Below are positions 16,747 through 25,018 of a stretch of 64,000 bases of DNA, piece by piece (within the stretch, counting starts at the first letter, position 1; the number at the start of each line of letters is the position of its first letter). This stretch comes from Citricoccus alkalitolerans (GTDB taxonomy: Bacteria; Actinomycetota; Actinomycetes; Actinomycetales; Micrococcaceae). Under the pieces are notes generated by a model. The model searched no databases. It was not told where the DNA came from and saw only the letters and a program-made list of their open reading frames with translations. The stretch covers positions 992,001 to 1,056,000 of the forward strand of contig NZ_BAAALH010000001.1 of NCBI RefSeq assembly GCF_039528175.1. The letters are read 5' to 3'. Both the position numbers and the translations under genes were made by a program.

Positions 16747-17931
16747 ATGCCCACCCCGCAGAACTCCCAGCAGGCCGCCGTCGGGACCATCCTGACGGAC
16801 GACCTCCTCGCCGGGATCCGCGACCGAGCGCCCAGCTTCGACGAGGCGAACGCCTTTCCGCAGCAGGACCTGGAGGTCCTTCAGGAGGCGGGCTACCTCA
16901 GGGCACTCGCCCCCACGGCGGCCGGCGGGCTGGGCTGGGACGTCTCGACCGTCGTCGCCGCCCAGAGGGTGCTGGCCATGCACGCTCCGGCGACCGCGCT
17001 GGCTGTGAACATGCACCAGATCTGGAACGCCGTGGCCTTCATCCTGGGACGCCAGGGAGATGACTCCCTCGACTTCATCCACCGCGAGTCGGCAGCGGGG
17101 GAGGTCTTCGCCTTCGGCATCTCCGAGGCGGGCAATGACGCGGTCCTGTTCGACTCGGATACCGTGGCCGAACCCCAGGGCGACGGCTCATACCGGTTCA
17201 CCGGGACCAAGATCTTCACCACCCTGTCCCCGGCCTGGACCCGGCTCGGGATCTTCGGCAAGACGCCCGACGGCGGCCAGCTGGTCTTCGGCTTCCTCGA
17301 CCGGTCCGCGGACGGCTGGGAGGCCGACGCCTCCTCCTGGGACATGCTGGGCATGCGGGCCACCCACTCTCACACCACCCGGCTGCAGGGCGCCCTCGTC
17401 CCCGCCGACCGGATCGTGAGGCACATCCCCGCCGGCCCGAATGCCGACCCGCTCACGTTCGGGATCTTCGCGTCCTTCCTGACACTCATCGCGGCCGTCT
17501 ACACGGGGGTGGGGGACCGGGCTGTCGAACTGGCCATGCGGAACCTGGCCCGAAGGACATCCAAGGTCACTGGGCTCGCCCTGTCCCAGGATCCGGTGCT
17601 GCGGTACAAGACCGGCGAGGCCGCCCTGCGGCAGCTTGCCGCGGACACCCAACTGCGGGCGGTGGCCGCGGACATCGACGCCGGCGCGGACCTGGGTGCC
17701 GAGTGGTTCCCGCGACTCGTGGCGAACAAGACCTCGGCCGTCCGCACGGCCAAGGCCCAGACGGACTTCGCCCTCGAGGCCTCGGGGGGCGCCTCCTACC
17801 ACCGCGGCGACGAACTGTCCCGCATCTACCGCGACGTCATGGCCGGGGTGTTCCACCCCTCGGACGACGAGTCGGTGCACCAGACCCTGGCGAACCACCT
17901 GCTGGGGCCCGTCCAGGGTCCAGACGCATAG
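16747..17931 (+). CDS. Acyl-CoA dehydrogenase-like flavoprotein
   Basis: This acyl-CoA dehydrogenase-fold protein of 394 aa has the usual order of N-terminal helical domain, central beta domain (GISEAGNDA, then RFTGTKIFTTLSP) and C-terminal helical domain ending in RIYRDVMAGVFHPSDDES. The C-terminal pattern (HR near the flavin, then YRD) is closer to flavin-dependent monooxygenase-like members than to classical fatty-acid dehydrogenases, in which a catalytic Glu is expected; I could not place that Glu with certainty. The ATG has AGGAGA 8 bp upstream. It follows the M20 gene by 100 bp and runs head-on to a DUF5703 gene 2 bp away. Confidence 0.75.
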   Translation: MPTPQNSQQAAVGTILTDDLLAGIRDRAPSFDEANAFPQQDLEVLQEAGYLRALAPTAAGGLGWDVSTVVAAQRVLAMHAPATALAVNMHQIWNAVAFILGRQGDDSLDFIHRESAAGEVFAFGISEAGNDAVLFDSDTVAEPQGDGSYRFTGTKIFTTLSPAWTRLGIFGKTPDGGQLVFGFLDRSADGWEADASSWDMLGMRATHSHTTRLQGALVPADRIVRHIPAGPNADPLTFGIFASFLTLIAAVYTGVGDRAVELAMRNLARRTSKVTGLALSQDPVLRYKTGEAALRQLAADTQLRAVAADIDAGADLGAEWFPRLVANKTSAVRTAKAQTDFALEASGGASYHRGDELSRIYRDVMAGVFHPSDDESVHQTLANHLLGPVQGPDA

Positions 17932-17933
17932 GC

Positions 17934-18176
17934 TCAGGCCCGCACGGCCAGGGTCGACCGGACGCGGATGATCCGGCGCCGCAGCCAGTAGCGCCGGGCA
18001 CCGCCACGATAGAGGATCGTGCGCTGCAACTCCCACTTGCCGTACTCCGCATGCTCCACCACCCGACGCCGGGCCTCGGTCACCGAGTCCCGTGGTGCGA
18101 CGGTCATCACCAGGTACTCCCAGTGGTCCCGCTGCTCCAGCGACTCCAGACCGCTGGTGATCTCCTGTTCGCGCAT
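17934..18176 (-). CDS. DUF5703 family protein
   Basis: This small basic protein of 80 aa is conserved next to uppP and mshC in actinobacteria (DUF5703). It begins MREQEITSGLESLEQRDHWE, which is typical of the family, and ends with an Arg-rich stretch (RRYWLRRRIIRVR). No transmembrane segment or enzyme motif is visible. The ATG at 18176 has an excellent AAGGAGA site about 5 bp upstream. Its function is unknown. Confidence 0.75.
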   Translation of the reverse strand: MREQEITSGLESLEQRDHWEYLVMTVAPRDSVTEARRRVVEHAEYGKWELQRTILYRGGARRYWLRRRIIRVRSTLAVRA

Positions 18177-18303
18177 CCTTCTCCTTGGGGAACTGGCGGG
18201 ACAACGGACCCGGTCTCCGTGGATACTGGCCGGTCCTCGGCCAGTATGAGACACGAGCGGGCCTGCTTCCGTGAAACCCTATGCCAGGCCGGAAAAAAAC
18301 GGC

Positions 18304-18309
18304 TACCGT
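18304..18309 (+). promoter_or_regulatory. Leaderless -10 box of the small acidic-protein gene
   Basis: TACCGT ends 6 bp before the ATG at 18316, consistent with transcription starting at the initiation codon. Confidence 0.42.
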
Positions 18310-18315
18310 GGTGCC

Positions 18316-18561
18316 ATGAGCATCGACCCGCGTGTGGCCCTTGAGGCCCTGGTTTCCGCATTCGAAGAACATCTGGCGGCCGCCACCGGCAAGCGTGACG
18401 ATGACGATCCCGCAGTCGAGTCGGCCTTCTTCAACGTGGCCGACTCCTTCGAGGCCTACGAGGACGCCCTGTATGCCGCCACCGGTGAGTTCACCCCGCT
18501 GGACGTCTACGACGACGAAGATGAGGACGAAGGCGACGACGATCAAGACTCCGGCAACTGA
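18316..18561 (+). CDS. Small acidic protein of unknown function
   Basis: This 81-aa protein is predicted helical in its first 65 residues (ALEALVSAFEEHLAAATGK and FEAYEDALYAATGEF) and ends in a run of Asp and Glu (about 14 acidic residues among the last 20). I do not recognise a named domain. Similar short acidic proteins occur beside uppP in Micrococcales. It is supported as a gene by good codon usage, a TACCGT leaderless promoter and its place between DUF5703 and uppP. The acidic tail suggests a cytosolic binding partner role, but this is inference. Confidence 0.65.
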   Translation: MSIDPRVALEALVSAFEEHLAAATGKRDDDDPAVESAFFNVADSFEAYEDALYAATGEFTPLDVYDDEDEDEGDDDQDSGN

Positions 18562-18680
18562 CCGGTCCGCCGGAAGGATGACGAGCAAACCTTCGAGCGG
18601 GACTACGACCACGGGATGATCTTCGTCCCGATCTTCCGGCGCGCGTGCGTCGCGGGGACGGGGGCTTCGAGCCTGTGACG

Positions 18681-18686
18681 TAGGGT
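18681..18686 (+). promoter_or_regulatory. Near-leaderless -10 box of uppP
   Basis: TAGGGT ends 8 bp before the GTG start at 18695. Transcription would begin at or 1-2 nt before the start codon. Confidence 0.45.
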
Positions 18687-18694
18687 TCTCTGAT

Positions 18695-19528
18695 GTGAAC
18701 TGGTTAGAAGCGATCATCCTGGGCCTGGTCCAGGGCTTGACGGAATTCATTCCCATCTCGTCCTCAGCGCACCTGCGCATCGTCGGCGAGTTCCTCCCAG
18801 GAGCCGCCGATCCGGGAGCCGCGTTCACCGCCATCACCCAGATCGGCACGGAACTGGCGGTCCTGATCTTCTTCTGGAGGGACATCGTCCGGATCATCTC
18901 GCGCTGGTGCGGCTCTCTGGTCGGCAAGGTGGAACGCAACGACCCGGACGCCCGCATGGGTTGGCTGATCATCATCGGCTCGCTGCCCATCGCCGTGGCC
19001 GGGCTGCTCTTCGAGGACTACATCGACACGTCGTTCCGGTCCCTGTGGATCGTCGCGACGATGCTGATCGTCTTCGGCCTGCTGCTGGCTGTCGCCGACG
19101 CTCTCGGGCGGCAGACCAAGCCCCTGGAGAAGCTCACGCTCAAGGACGGCATCCTGTTCGGGCTGGCCCAGATGATGGCCCTGATCCCCGGTGTCTCCCG
19201 CTCCGGCGGCACCATCACGATGGGCCTCGCCCTGGGTTTCACCCGCGAGGCCGCCGCCCGGTACGCCTTCCTGCTGGCCGTTCCGGCCGTTTTCGCGTCC
19301 GGTTTCTACAAGCTGTTCCAGGCTTTGGGGGAGCCCGGCGCCTCGGCCTCCTATGGCATGGGCGAGACCCTGCTCGCCACCCTTGTCGCCTTCGGGGTCG
19401 GCTATGTCGTCATCGGCTGGCTCATGAAGTTCATCTCAACCCACTCGTTCAGGCCCTTCGTCTGGTACCGCATCGGTCTCGGCCTGCTTCTCTATATCCT
19501 GCTCGGCTTCGGAGTGATCAACGCCTGA
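18695..19528 (+). CDS. uppP: Undecaprenyl-diphosphatase UppP (BacA)
   Basis: This 277-aa integral membrane enzyme dephosphorylates undecaprenyl diphosphate, recycling the lipid carrier of cell-wall synthesis. Both family motifs are seen: QGLTEFIPISSSAHL near the N-terminus and PGVSRSGGTITMGL in the second half. About eight hydrophobic segments span the protein. It starts with GTG and has no ribosome site, but a TAGGGT box lies 8 bp upstream. Its stop overlaps the mshC start by one base (TGATG), the same pairing as in other actinobacteria. Loss of UppP function is known to raise bacitracin sensitivity in other bacteria. Confidence 0.95.
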   Translation: MNWLEAIILGLVQGLTEFIPISSSAHLRIVGEFLPGAADPGAAFTAITQIGTELAVLIFFWRDIVRIISRWCGSLVGKVERNDPDARMGWLIIIGSLPIAVAGLLFEDYIDTSFRSLWIVATMLIVFGLLLAVADALGRQTKPLEKLTLKDGILFGLAQMMALIPGVSRSGGTITMGLALGFTREAAARYAFLLAVPAVFASGFYKLFQALGEPGASASYGMGETLLATLVAFGVGYVVIGWLMKFISTHSFRPFVWYRIGLGLLLYILLGFGVINA

Positions 19529-20814
19529 TGGAATCCTGGAACACGCCCCTCCCGGCTCGCCTGCCCGTCCAGCCGGACCGGCTCAAGATCCATGACACCT
19601 CATCCCAGGTGGAACGCCACCCTGGCAACCTGGCTGAGGCGTCCCTGTACGTCTGCGGGATCACGCCCTACGACGCGACCCACCTCGGACACGCGAACAC
19701 CTACGTGACGTTCGACCTGCTCAACCGCTACTGGCGCTCCTGTGGCCTGCCGGTCACCTACGTGCAGAACGTCACCGACGTGGACGATCCGCTGCTGGAA
19801 CGGGCCATCGCCACCGGTGTGGACTGGCGGGACCTGGCGGCAGACCAGACCGAACTGTTCCGGTCGGACATGGAGGCCCTCAATGTCCTGGCACCGGACC
19901 ACTACGTCGGCGCCACCGAGACCGTGGACTGGGTGGTCCAGTCCGTGGAGGCCCTCGTGGACAACGGCACCGCCTACTCCGTGCCAGGCGTGGACGGTGG
20001 ACCGGACGGTGACGTCTACTTCTCGATCGACGCCGCCGAGGAGGCCACGCACTGGACCCTCGGCAGCATCGGCCGTCTCGGGTCCGAGGAGATGACCACG
20101 GTTTTCCCGGACCGCGGCGGCGACCCGGAGCGCCCGGGCAAACGGCACCCGCTGGATCCTCTGCTGTGGCGGGTGGCCCGCCCCGGTGAACCGACCTGGG
20201 ACGGCCGATCCCTGGGCACCGGCCGGCCGGGTTGGCACATTGAGTGCTCCGCCATTGCCCGGCGTCTGCTGCCGGCTCCCTTCACCGTCCAGGGTGGGGG
20301 CTCGGACCTGCGCTTCCCCCACCACGAGTTCAGTGCCGCCCACGCCACGGCCGGCGACGGGCAGCCCCTGGCCGGTACCTTCGTCCATGCCGGGATGGTC
20401 GGCTACGAGGGCGAGAAGATGTCCAAGTCCCTGGGCAACCTCGTCCTGGTCTCCCGGTTGCGCCAGCAGGGCGTGGAGGCGGTGGCCATCCGCGCGGCGC
20501 TGCTCTCGAAGCATTACCGCACCGATTGGGCGTGGACGCCGGAGCTGTTGCGGCAGTCGATGGACCGAGTCGCCCGGTGGCGCCAGGCCCTGGGCTTCGA
20601 GGCAGCCGAGGACGGTGACGCTGTGCTGGGTGCCGCCCACCGCGCACTGTCCCACGATCTGGATGCTCCGGCCGCACTGGCCGAGCTGGACCGCTGGGCG
20701 GAACGGGCCCTGGTCAGGGATGCCGTGGATCCGGCCGACTCAGTACACACCTCCGACCTCTCGTCCCCGGACGTCCGGACGGTGACCAACGGTCTCCTCG
20801 GCCTGATGCTCTGA
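19528..20814 (+). CDS. mshC: Cysteine:1D-myo-inosityl 2-amino-2-deoxy-alpha-D-glucopyranoside ligase MshC
   Basis: This 428-aa class I aminoacyl-tRNA synthetase paralogue joins cysteine to GlcN-inositol in an ATP-dependent step of mycothiol synthesis. It has the HIGH-like motif YDATHLGHANTY, the zinc-binding Cys in YVCGITPYD, Cys in GWHIECSAIARR, His in FPHHEFSAAHA, and the KMSKS loop GEKMSKSLGN. The N-terminus LPARLPVQPDRLKIHDTS is typical of MshC and differs from cysteinyl-tRNA synthetase. It is coupled to uppP by a 1-bp overlap and ends 20 bp from the convergent PAC2 gene. With mshA it shows that this organism makes mycothiol. Confidence 0.95.
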   Translation: MESWNTPLPARLPVQPDRLKIHDTSSQVERHPGNLAEASLYVCGITPYDATHLGHANTYVTFDLLNRYWRSCGLPVTYVQNVTDVDDPLLERAIATGVDWRDLAADQTELFRSDMEALNVLAPDHYVGATETVDWVVQSVEALVDNGTAYSVPGVDGGPDGDVYFSIDAAEEATHWTLGSIGRLGSEEMTTVFPDRGGDPERPGKRHPLDPLLWRVARPGEPTWDGRSLGTGRPGWHIECSAIARRLLPAPFTVQGGGSDLRFPHHEFSAAHATAGDGQPLAGTFVHAGMVGYEGEKMSKSLGNLVLVSRLRQQGVEAVAIRAALLSKHYRTDWAWTPELLRQSMDRVARWRQALGFEAAEDGDAVLGAAHRALSHDLDAPAALAELDRWAERALVRDAVDPADSVHTSDLSSPDVRTVTNGLLGLML

Positions 20815-20834
20815 GTCGACCTGAGGGGTTCCGA

Positions 20835-21722
20835 CTAGTCCCGGCCGCGCCGGCGCAGGTACCGCTCGAACTCCTCGGCGATGGCCTCGCCGGAGGCCTC
20901 GGGCAGTTCCTCGGTGTCCCGTGCGCGCTCCAGCTGTTCCACGTAGGCTGCGACGTCGGGGTCCTCTCCGGCGAGTTCGTTCACGCCTCGTTCCCAGGCC
21001 TCAGCGTCCTCGACCAGCGGCGTGAGGTCCAGGCTCACTTGGACGAGGTCCTCGATCCGACGCAACAGTGCCAGTTCCGCCTTGGGGGAGGGAGCCTGAG
21101 AGACATAGTGGGGGACCGTGGCCCACACGGACACCGTCGGCAGCCCCGCCCGTGCGGCCGTGTCCGTCACCACCCCCACGATCCCAGTCGGCCCCTCATA
21201 CGTCGGCCGTTGTGCGCCCAGGGCCTCCCGGAGCTCGGGATCTGCGCTGGAGGGCCTGGCCGGCAGTGGCCGGGTATGCGGAACGTCGGCCAGCAGCGCC
21301 CCCAGCATGATCACGGCGTCGACGTTCTGTTCGGCGGCATGGGTCAGCAGTTCGGCTGTGAAGGCCTGCCATCGGTAGCTGGGCTCGGCCCCCGACACGA
21401 GGATGACGTCCAGGCCTTCCACATCGGTCGCCCGGAACATGCGCGTCTGCGGCCAGGACAACGTGCCGAGCCCCTCGGCGTCGCGCACCACGGTCGGACG
21501 GGTGAACTGGTAGTCGTAGTAGTCTCCGTCCGTCAGGGAGCCGGCCGCTGCAGCACCCCATTGACGGCGCAGCAGGTCGATCGCGCTGGTGGCCGCCTCA
21601 CCGGCGTCGTTCCAGCCCTCGAAGGCCGCGACCATGACCACTGGCCGGCGTCCGGAGACCATACCGACCAGATGGTCGCGCAGTCCCGATTGCCGACCTG
21701 ATGTTCCGTCCATCTCTGCCAT
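20835..21722 (-). CDS. PAC2 family protein
   Basis: This 295-aa protein belongs to the PAC2 family (proteasome assembly chaperone 2-like fold). Characteristic stretches are VMVAAFEGWNDAGEAATSAI near the N-terminus and ADVPHTRPLPA in the middle; the C-terminal 40 residues are charged (EAWERGVNELAGE, then FERYLRRRGRD). The family's biochemical role in bacteria is not established. The ATG at 21722 is favoured over an in-frame GTG at 21731 because a TAGGGT box ends 7 bp before it. It sits between mshC and a divergent HAD gene, close to the pupylation locus as in mycobacteria. Confidence 0.85.
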   Translation of the reverse strand: MAEMDGTSGRQSGLRDHLVGMVSGRRPVVMVAAFEGWNDAGEAATSAIDLLRRQWGAAAAGSLTDGDYYDYQFTRPTVVRDAEGLGTLSWPQTRMFRATDVEGLDVILVSGAEPSYRWQAFTAELLTHAAEQNVDAVIMLGALLADVPHTRPLPARPSSADPELREALGAQRPTYEGPTGIVGVVTDTAARAGLPTVSVWATVPHYVSQAPSPKAELALLRRIEDLVQVSLDLTPLVEDAEAWERGVNELAGEDPDVAAYVEQLERARDTEELPEASGEAIAEEFERYLRRRGRD

Positions 21723-21729
21723 GATGGCC

Positions 21730-21735
21730 ACCCTA
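21730..21735 (-). promoter_or_regulatory. Leaderless -10 box of the PAC2 gene
   Basis: The minus strand reads TAGGGT, ending 7 bp before the ATG at 21722. It forms a divergent pair with the HAD gene's promoter about 100 bp away. Confidence 0.5.
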
Positions 21736-21831
21736 GACCCGTGTGAACGTGGGGTGCCAGACGTGTGCCGGACGTGAGCCAGGCCTGAACTCTCCGGGCC
21801 AACCCTCGTCGGGAGCCCGTCCGTGCGCCAC

Positions 21832-21837
21832 TAGACT
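21832..21837 (+). promoter_or_regulatory. Leaderless -10 box of the HAD hydrolase gene
   Basis: TAGACT ends 7 bp before the ATG at 21845. The intervening GGGAGGC is too close to the start to serve as a ribosome site, so leaderless initiation is more likely. Confidence 0.5.
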
Positions 21838-21844
21838 GGGAGGC

Positions 21845-22606
21845 ATGCCCATCCGATCCTCCGCAGGCGCTCCGCGCCCCCAGGACCGCCAGTCGACCCC
21901 GTTGCCCGATCACGGTCCCGCCGCGGAGGCGGTGCCCGCAGCGGTCCTCTGGGATATGGACGGCACCCTCGTGGACACCGAACCGCTGTGGAACGAGAGC
22001 CAGCGGGCCCTCGTGGAGGCCGCCGGTGGGCGGTGGACCACCGAGTTGGCGCACGGGTTGGTGGGCCAGGCGCTGGACCACGGAGCCGGCCTGCTCCAGG
22101 AGGCCGGGGTCACGCTCAGCGTGGGGGAGATCATCGAGCGCACCATGACTGACGTGGCCCATGGCGTGCGCCGCTCGGTACCGTGGCGCCCCGGTGCGCG
22201 GGAACTGCTCACCTCGTTGCGGGATGCGGCCGTGCCCTGTGCCCTCGTCACTATGTCCCACGCCCCGTTGGCCGCCGTGATCGCCGAGTCCGTCCCCACC
22301 GGTTCACTCGAGTTCCTCGTCACGGGGGACATGGTCCTGCGGGGCAAGCCGGACCCGGAGCCCTATGTCACGGCACTGGACGTTATGGCTCGCCGCCACG
22401 AGGGCCTGGACCGGAGCGCCTGCATCGCGGTCGAGGACTCGATGCCCGGATTGCTGTCCGCCGCCGGGTCTGGCCTGGCCGTCGTCGCGGTCCCGCACGT
22501 CCTCGCTCTGCCCGATGACCCACGGTGGGAGAAGTGGACCACCCTCGCCGGCCGCACCCCCCGCGACCTCGCCGCGGTGGCGGCGCGGATGTCGGCGGCC
22601 TCGTGA
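21845..22606 (+). CDS. HAD superfamily hydrolase (beta-phosphoglucomutase-like)
   Basis: This 253-aa phosphatase or phosphomutase of the HAD superfamily acts on small phosphorylated metabolites. Motif I is VLWDMDGTLVDTE (nucleophile Asp and acid/base Asp), motif II is LVTMSH, motif III is the Lys in RGKPDPEPY and motif IV is CIAVEDSMPGLLSA. The cap domain is of the helical C1 type, as in beta-phosphoglucomutase and phosphoglycolate phosphatase. About 30 residues before motif I are unstructured. Its stop overlaps the GTG of the M50 protease gene (GTGA). Confidence 0.85.
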   Translation: MPIRSSAGAPRPQDRQSTPLPDHGPAAEAVPAAVLWDMDGTLVDTEPLWNESQRALVEAAGGRWTTELAHGLVGQALDHGAGLLQEAGVTLSVGEIIERTMTDVAHGVRRSVPWRPGARELLTSLRDAAVPCALVTMSHAPLAAVIAESVPTGSLEFLVTGDMVLRGKPDPEPYVTALDVMARRHEGLDRSACIAVEDSMPGLLSAAGSGLAVVAVPHVLALPDDPRWEKWTTLAGRTPRDLAAVAARMSAAS

Positions 22607-23742
22607 GCGGCGACGCCCTCAAGCCCGTTTCCGGCCGCCGCGGGAAGCTCCGCCTCGGCTCACTGATCGGGGTTCCGGTCTACCTGTCCTGGAGTTGGAC
22701 GCTCATCGCCCTGTTCGTGGTGGTGCTGTTCGGGCCTCAGGTCCAACGACTGTTCCCCGAACTCGGGCTCGGTGCCTATGGGATCGCCTTCCTCTACGCC
22801 GTGCTCCTGTTGCTCTCGGTCCTGGTCCACGAGCTGGCCCATGCCGCCAGCGCGAAGGCGTTCGGCTGGCCCACCACGGAGATCGTTCTCAACCTGTGGG
22901 GCGGCCACACCCAGTTCGGCAATTTCCAGGCCACGCCGGGCCGCTCCCTCGTCACGGCGCTGGCAGGACCCGCCGCCAACGTTCTGCTGGCCCTCGGTGG
23001 CCAACTGCTCATGGTGACGTGGGCCCCCGACGGCGTCGGGAGCCTGCTGCTCGGCATCTTCACCTACGCGAACTGGCTGGTGGCGGTCTTCAACGCTCTC
23101 CCGGGCCTCCCGCTGGACGGTGGCCGCATCGTCGAATCAGCCGTGTGGGCGGCCACGGGGGATCAGGACAAGGGGACCATCGCCGCAGGCTGGGCCGGAC
23201 GCATCATCGTGCTGGCCCTGATAGTTGGGGTCGTGGTGGTGCCCCTGGTGCAAGGGCGGCCAGCCGACATCCCGTTGATCGTGATCCTGGTGATGGTCGG
23301 TTACTTCCTCTGGACCGGTGCCACTGAGTCCATCCGCGGCGCCCAGCTCCGGCTGCGGGTCCCGGGCCTGACAGCCGCCCAGCTCATGCATCCGGCCGTC
23401 GGCCTGCTCAACACCGCCACGGTGGCGGACGTCCGAGGCCGGCTTCCGGGCACGCTCGCGGTGCTCGTGGCCCCCACCGGCCAGCCAGAGGCCATTGTGG
23501 ACGAGACCGCTCTGGCCCGCGTCCCGGACCGGGACGCCTCATCCGTCCTGGCTGCGGCCACCGCCCGGGCCCTGGCCCATGGCGCCGTGGTCCGCGCCAC
23601 CGACGCCGGACGCCCCCTGGTGGACCGGCTCGCGGCAGTGGACGGTGCGGAATACGCTGTCCTGGCGCCCGAAGGCACCGTCTGCGGCGTGCTCCTCCAA
23701 CCCGATGTGGTCCAGTGGCTCACCACGGGCCGTCGTCCCTGA
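22603..23742 (+). CDS. Site-2 protease family (M50) zinc metalloprotease
   Basis: This 379-aa intramembrane protease has the zinc motif HELAH in LLSVLVHELAHAASAKAFGW and the third ligand in NALPGLPLDGGRIVES, both within hydrophobic segments. Six or so membrane segments occupy residues 20-245. A soluble C-terminal region (residues 255-379) resembles a CBS-pair domain, as in family members similar to M. tuberculosis Rv2625c. The GTG at 22603 overlaps the HAD stop and gives the family-typical N-terminus before LGSLIGVPVYLSWSW. Targets of this M50 subgroup are unknown; regulated release of membrane proteins is inferred from the family. Confidence 0.85.
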   Translation: MSGDALKPVSGRRGKLRLGSLIGVPVYLSWSWTLIALFVVVLFGPQVQRLFPELGLGAYGIAFLYAVLLLLSVLVHELAHAASAKAFGWPTTEIVLNLWGGHTQFGNFQATPGRSLVTALAGPAANVLLALGGQLLMVTWAPDGVGSLLLGIFTYANWLVAVFNALPGLPLDGGRIVESAVWAATGDQDKGTIAAGWAGRIIVLALIVGVVVVPLVQGRPADIPLIVILVMVGYFLWTGATESIRGAQLRLRVPGLTAAQLMHPAVGLLNTATVADVRGRLPGTLAVLVAPTGQPEAIVDETALARVPDRDASSVLAAATARALAHGAVVRATDAGRPLVDRLAAVDGAEYAVLAPEGTVCGVLLQPDVVQWLTTGRRP

Positions 23743-23774
23743 CCCTGACCACCCACCAGAAAGATCACCGCCGC

Positions 23775-24875
23775 ATGACCGACATCTCCAGCCCCACTGG
23801 CGTCAACGAACGCCGTGGCCCCCTGCGCCCTGGCCAGCGGGTCCAGCTCAAGGACGCCAAAGGACGCCTGAACACCATCACCCTCACGGAGGGCGGGCAG
23901 TTCCACAGCTACCAGGGCGTCCTGCACCATGACGACCTGATCGGCGGCCCGGACGGCGTGGTGGCGAGGAACTCGGCTGGTCACGAATATCAAGTCCTGC
24001 GCCCGTTGATCAGCGACTTCGTCCTGTCCATGCCGCGCGGGGCCACCGTCGTCTACCCCAAGGACTCCGGTCAGATCGTTCAGATGGCCGATATCTTCCC
24101 CGGTGCGCGGGTGGTGGAGGCCGGCGTCGGTTCCGGGGGCCTGTCCATCTCCCTGCTGCGCGCGGTGGGGGACGCGGGCGAATTGCATTCCTACGAACGC
24201 CGCGAGGAGTTCGCGGACGTGGCTCGCGCCAACGTGCAGACGTTCTTCGGCGGGGAGCACCCGGCTTGGCAGATCCACCTCGGCGATGCGCAGGAGCAGA
24301 TGACCGCGGTCCATGAACCCGGTTCCGTCGACCGTGTGGTGCTGGACATGCTGGCGCCCTGGGAATGCCTGGATGCGGTCGCGACGGTGCTGGCGCCGGG
24401 CGGGGTGTGGATCAACTACGTCGCCACCGCCACCCAGCTCTCCCGCGTGGCCGAGGCGATCCGTGAGGACGGGCGGTTCACCCAGACCGAGGCCTCGGAG
24501 ACCATGGTCCGCGGCTGGCACCTCGACGGCCTGGCCGTCAGACCCGATCACCGCATGGTCGCCCACACCGGCTTCCTGCTGGTCTGCCGCCGCCTGGCCA
24601 CCGGCCAGGAGGCCCTGGCGCTGAAGAAGCGCTCCAAGGTCTCCGAGTTCAAGGCCGTGGACGTGGAGGCCTGGCAGCCGGCGGACGAGTCGCGTTGGAC
24701 CCCGCAGGCCCTGGGTGAACGCCCCGTGACGGACAAGAAGGCGCGTAAGGCGGCTCGCGAGGCGGCGTCCATGGAGCAGAAGGGCGCGCGTCGCCACCTC
24801 ACGGACATGGATCTCGATGAGGGCCCGGCCGTGGCAACGAATCCGGTGGAACCGGACGACCCGGCAGACCACTGA
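23775..24875 (+). CDS. trmI: tRNA (adenine-58-N1)-methyltransferase TrmI
   Basis: This SAM-dependent methyltransferase of 366 aa makes m1A58 in the T loop of tRNAs, like M. tuberculosis Rv2118c. It has an N-terminal beta domain (GPLRPGQRVQLKDAKGR), the SAM motif RVVEAGVGSGGLSISLLRA, and DRVVLDMLAPWECLDAV, where Asp and the adjacent residues form the catalytic pocket. The C-terminal 80 residues are charged and extend beyond the usual 280 aa; they look flexible. It is the last gene before the pupylation locus, again as in mycobacteria. Confidence 0.92.
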   Translation: MTDISSPTGVNERRGPLRPGQRVQLKDAKGRLNTITLTEGGQFHSYQGVLHHDDLIGGPDGVVARNSAGHEYQVLRPLISDFVLSMPRGATVVYPKDSGQIVQMADIFPGARVVEAGVGSGGLSISLLRAVGDAGELHSYERREEFADVARANVQTFFGGEHPAWQIHLGDAQEQMTAVHEPGSVDRVVLDMLAPWECLDAVATVLAPGGVWINYVATATQLSRVAEAIREDGRFTQTEASETMVRGWHLDGLAVRPDHRMVAHTGFLLVCRRLATGQEALALKKRSKVSEFKAVDVEAWQPADESRWTPQALGERPVTDKKARKAAREAASMEQKGARRHLTDMDLDEGPAVATNPVEPDDPADH

Positions 24876-24956
24876 CCGACGGACCATCCACCCGCCGGAG
24901 GTCGGAGACGTCGTTACGCCACCAGCCAAGCGCGCCACAGCGTTCGCGGACAGGCT

Positions 24957-24962
24957 TAGGAT
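24957..24962 (+). promoter_or_regulatory. Candidate -10 box of the pupylation operon
   Basis: TAGGAT lies 57 bp upstream of the mpa GTG in the 143-bp gap after trmI. A start near 24969 would give a leader of about 50 nt ending in GAAAGG, the mpa ribosome site. Confidence 0.4.
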
Positions 24963-25018
24963 GGATAGGTAAGGCTGACCTCAGGCATTCCCCGATCCGG
25001 TCGGCCGGAAAGGTATCC

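Noticed and set aside
17188..18990. 600-codon antisense frame across an acyl-CoA dehydrogenase-like gene, DUF5703 and uppP
   Set aside because: It crosses three supported genes and their promoters and has no domain signature.
20835..21722. PAC2 protein as evidence for a proteasome
   Set aside because: The bacterial PAC2 family is widespread in actinobacteria regardless of proteasome genes, so the eukaryotic name gives no support.
22525..22602. Upstream extension of the M50 protease to an ATG at 22525
   Set aside because: It would overlap the HAD gene by about 80 bp and gives a Pro/Arg-rich, unnatural N-terminus; the GTG at 22603 forms the usual GTGA overlap.
23301..24938. 545-codon antisense frame opposite the M50 protease and trmI
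   Set aside because: Both sense genes have catalytic motifs and fit synteny; the antisense product is Arg/His-rich and unrelated to any family I know.
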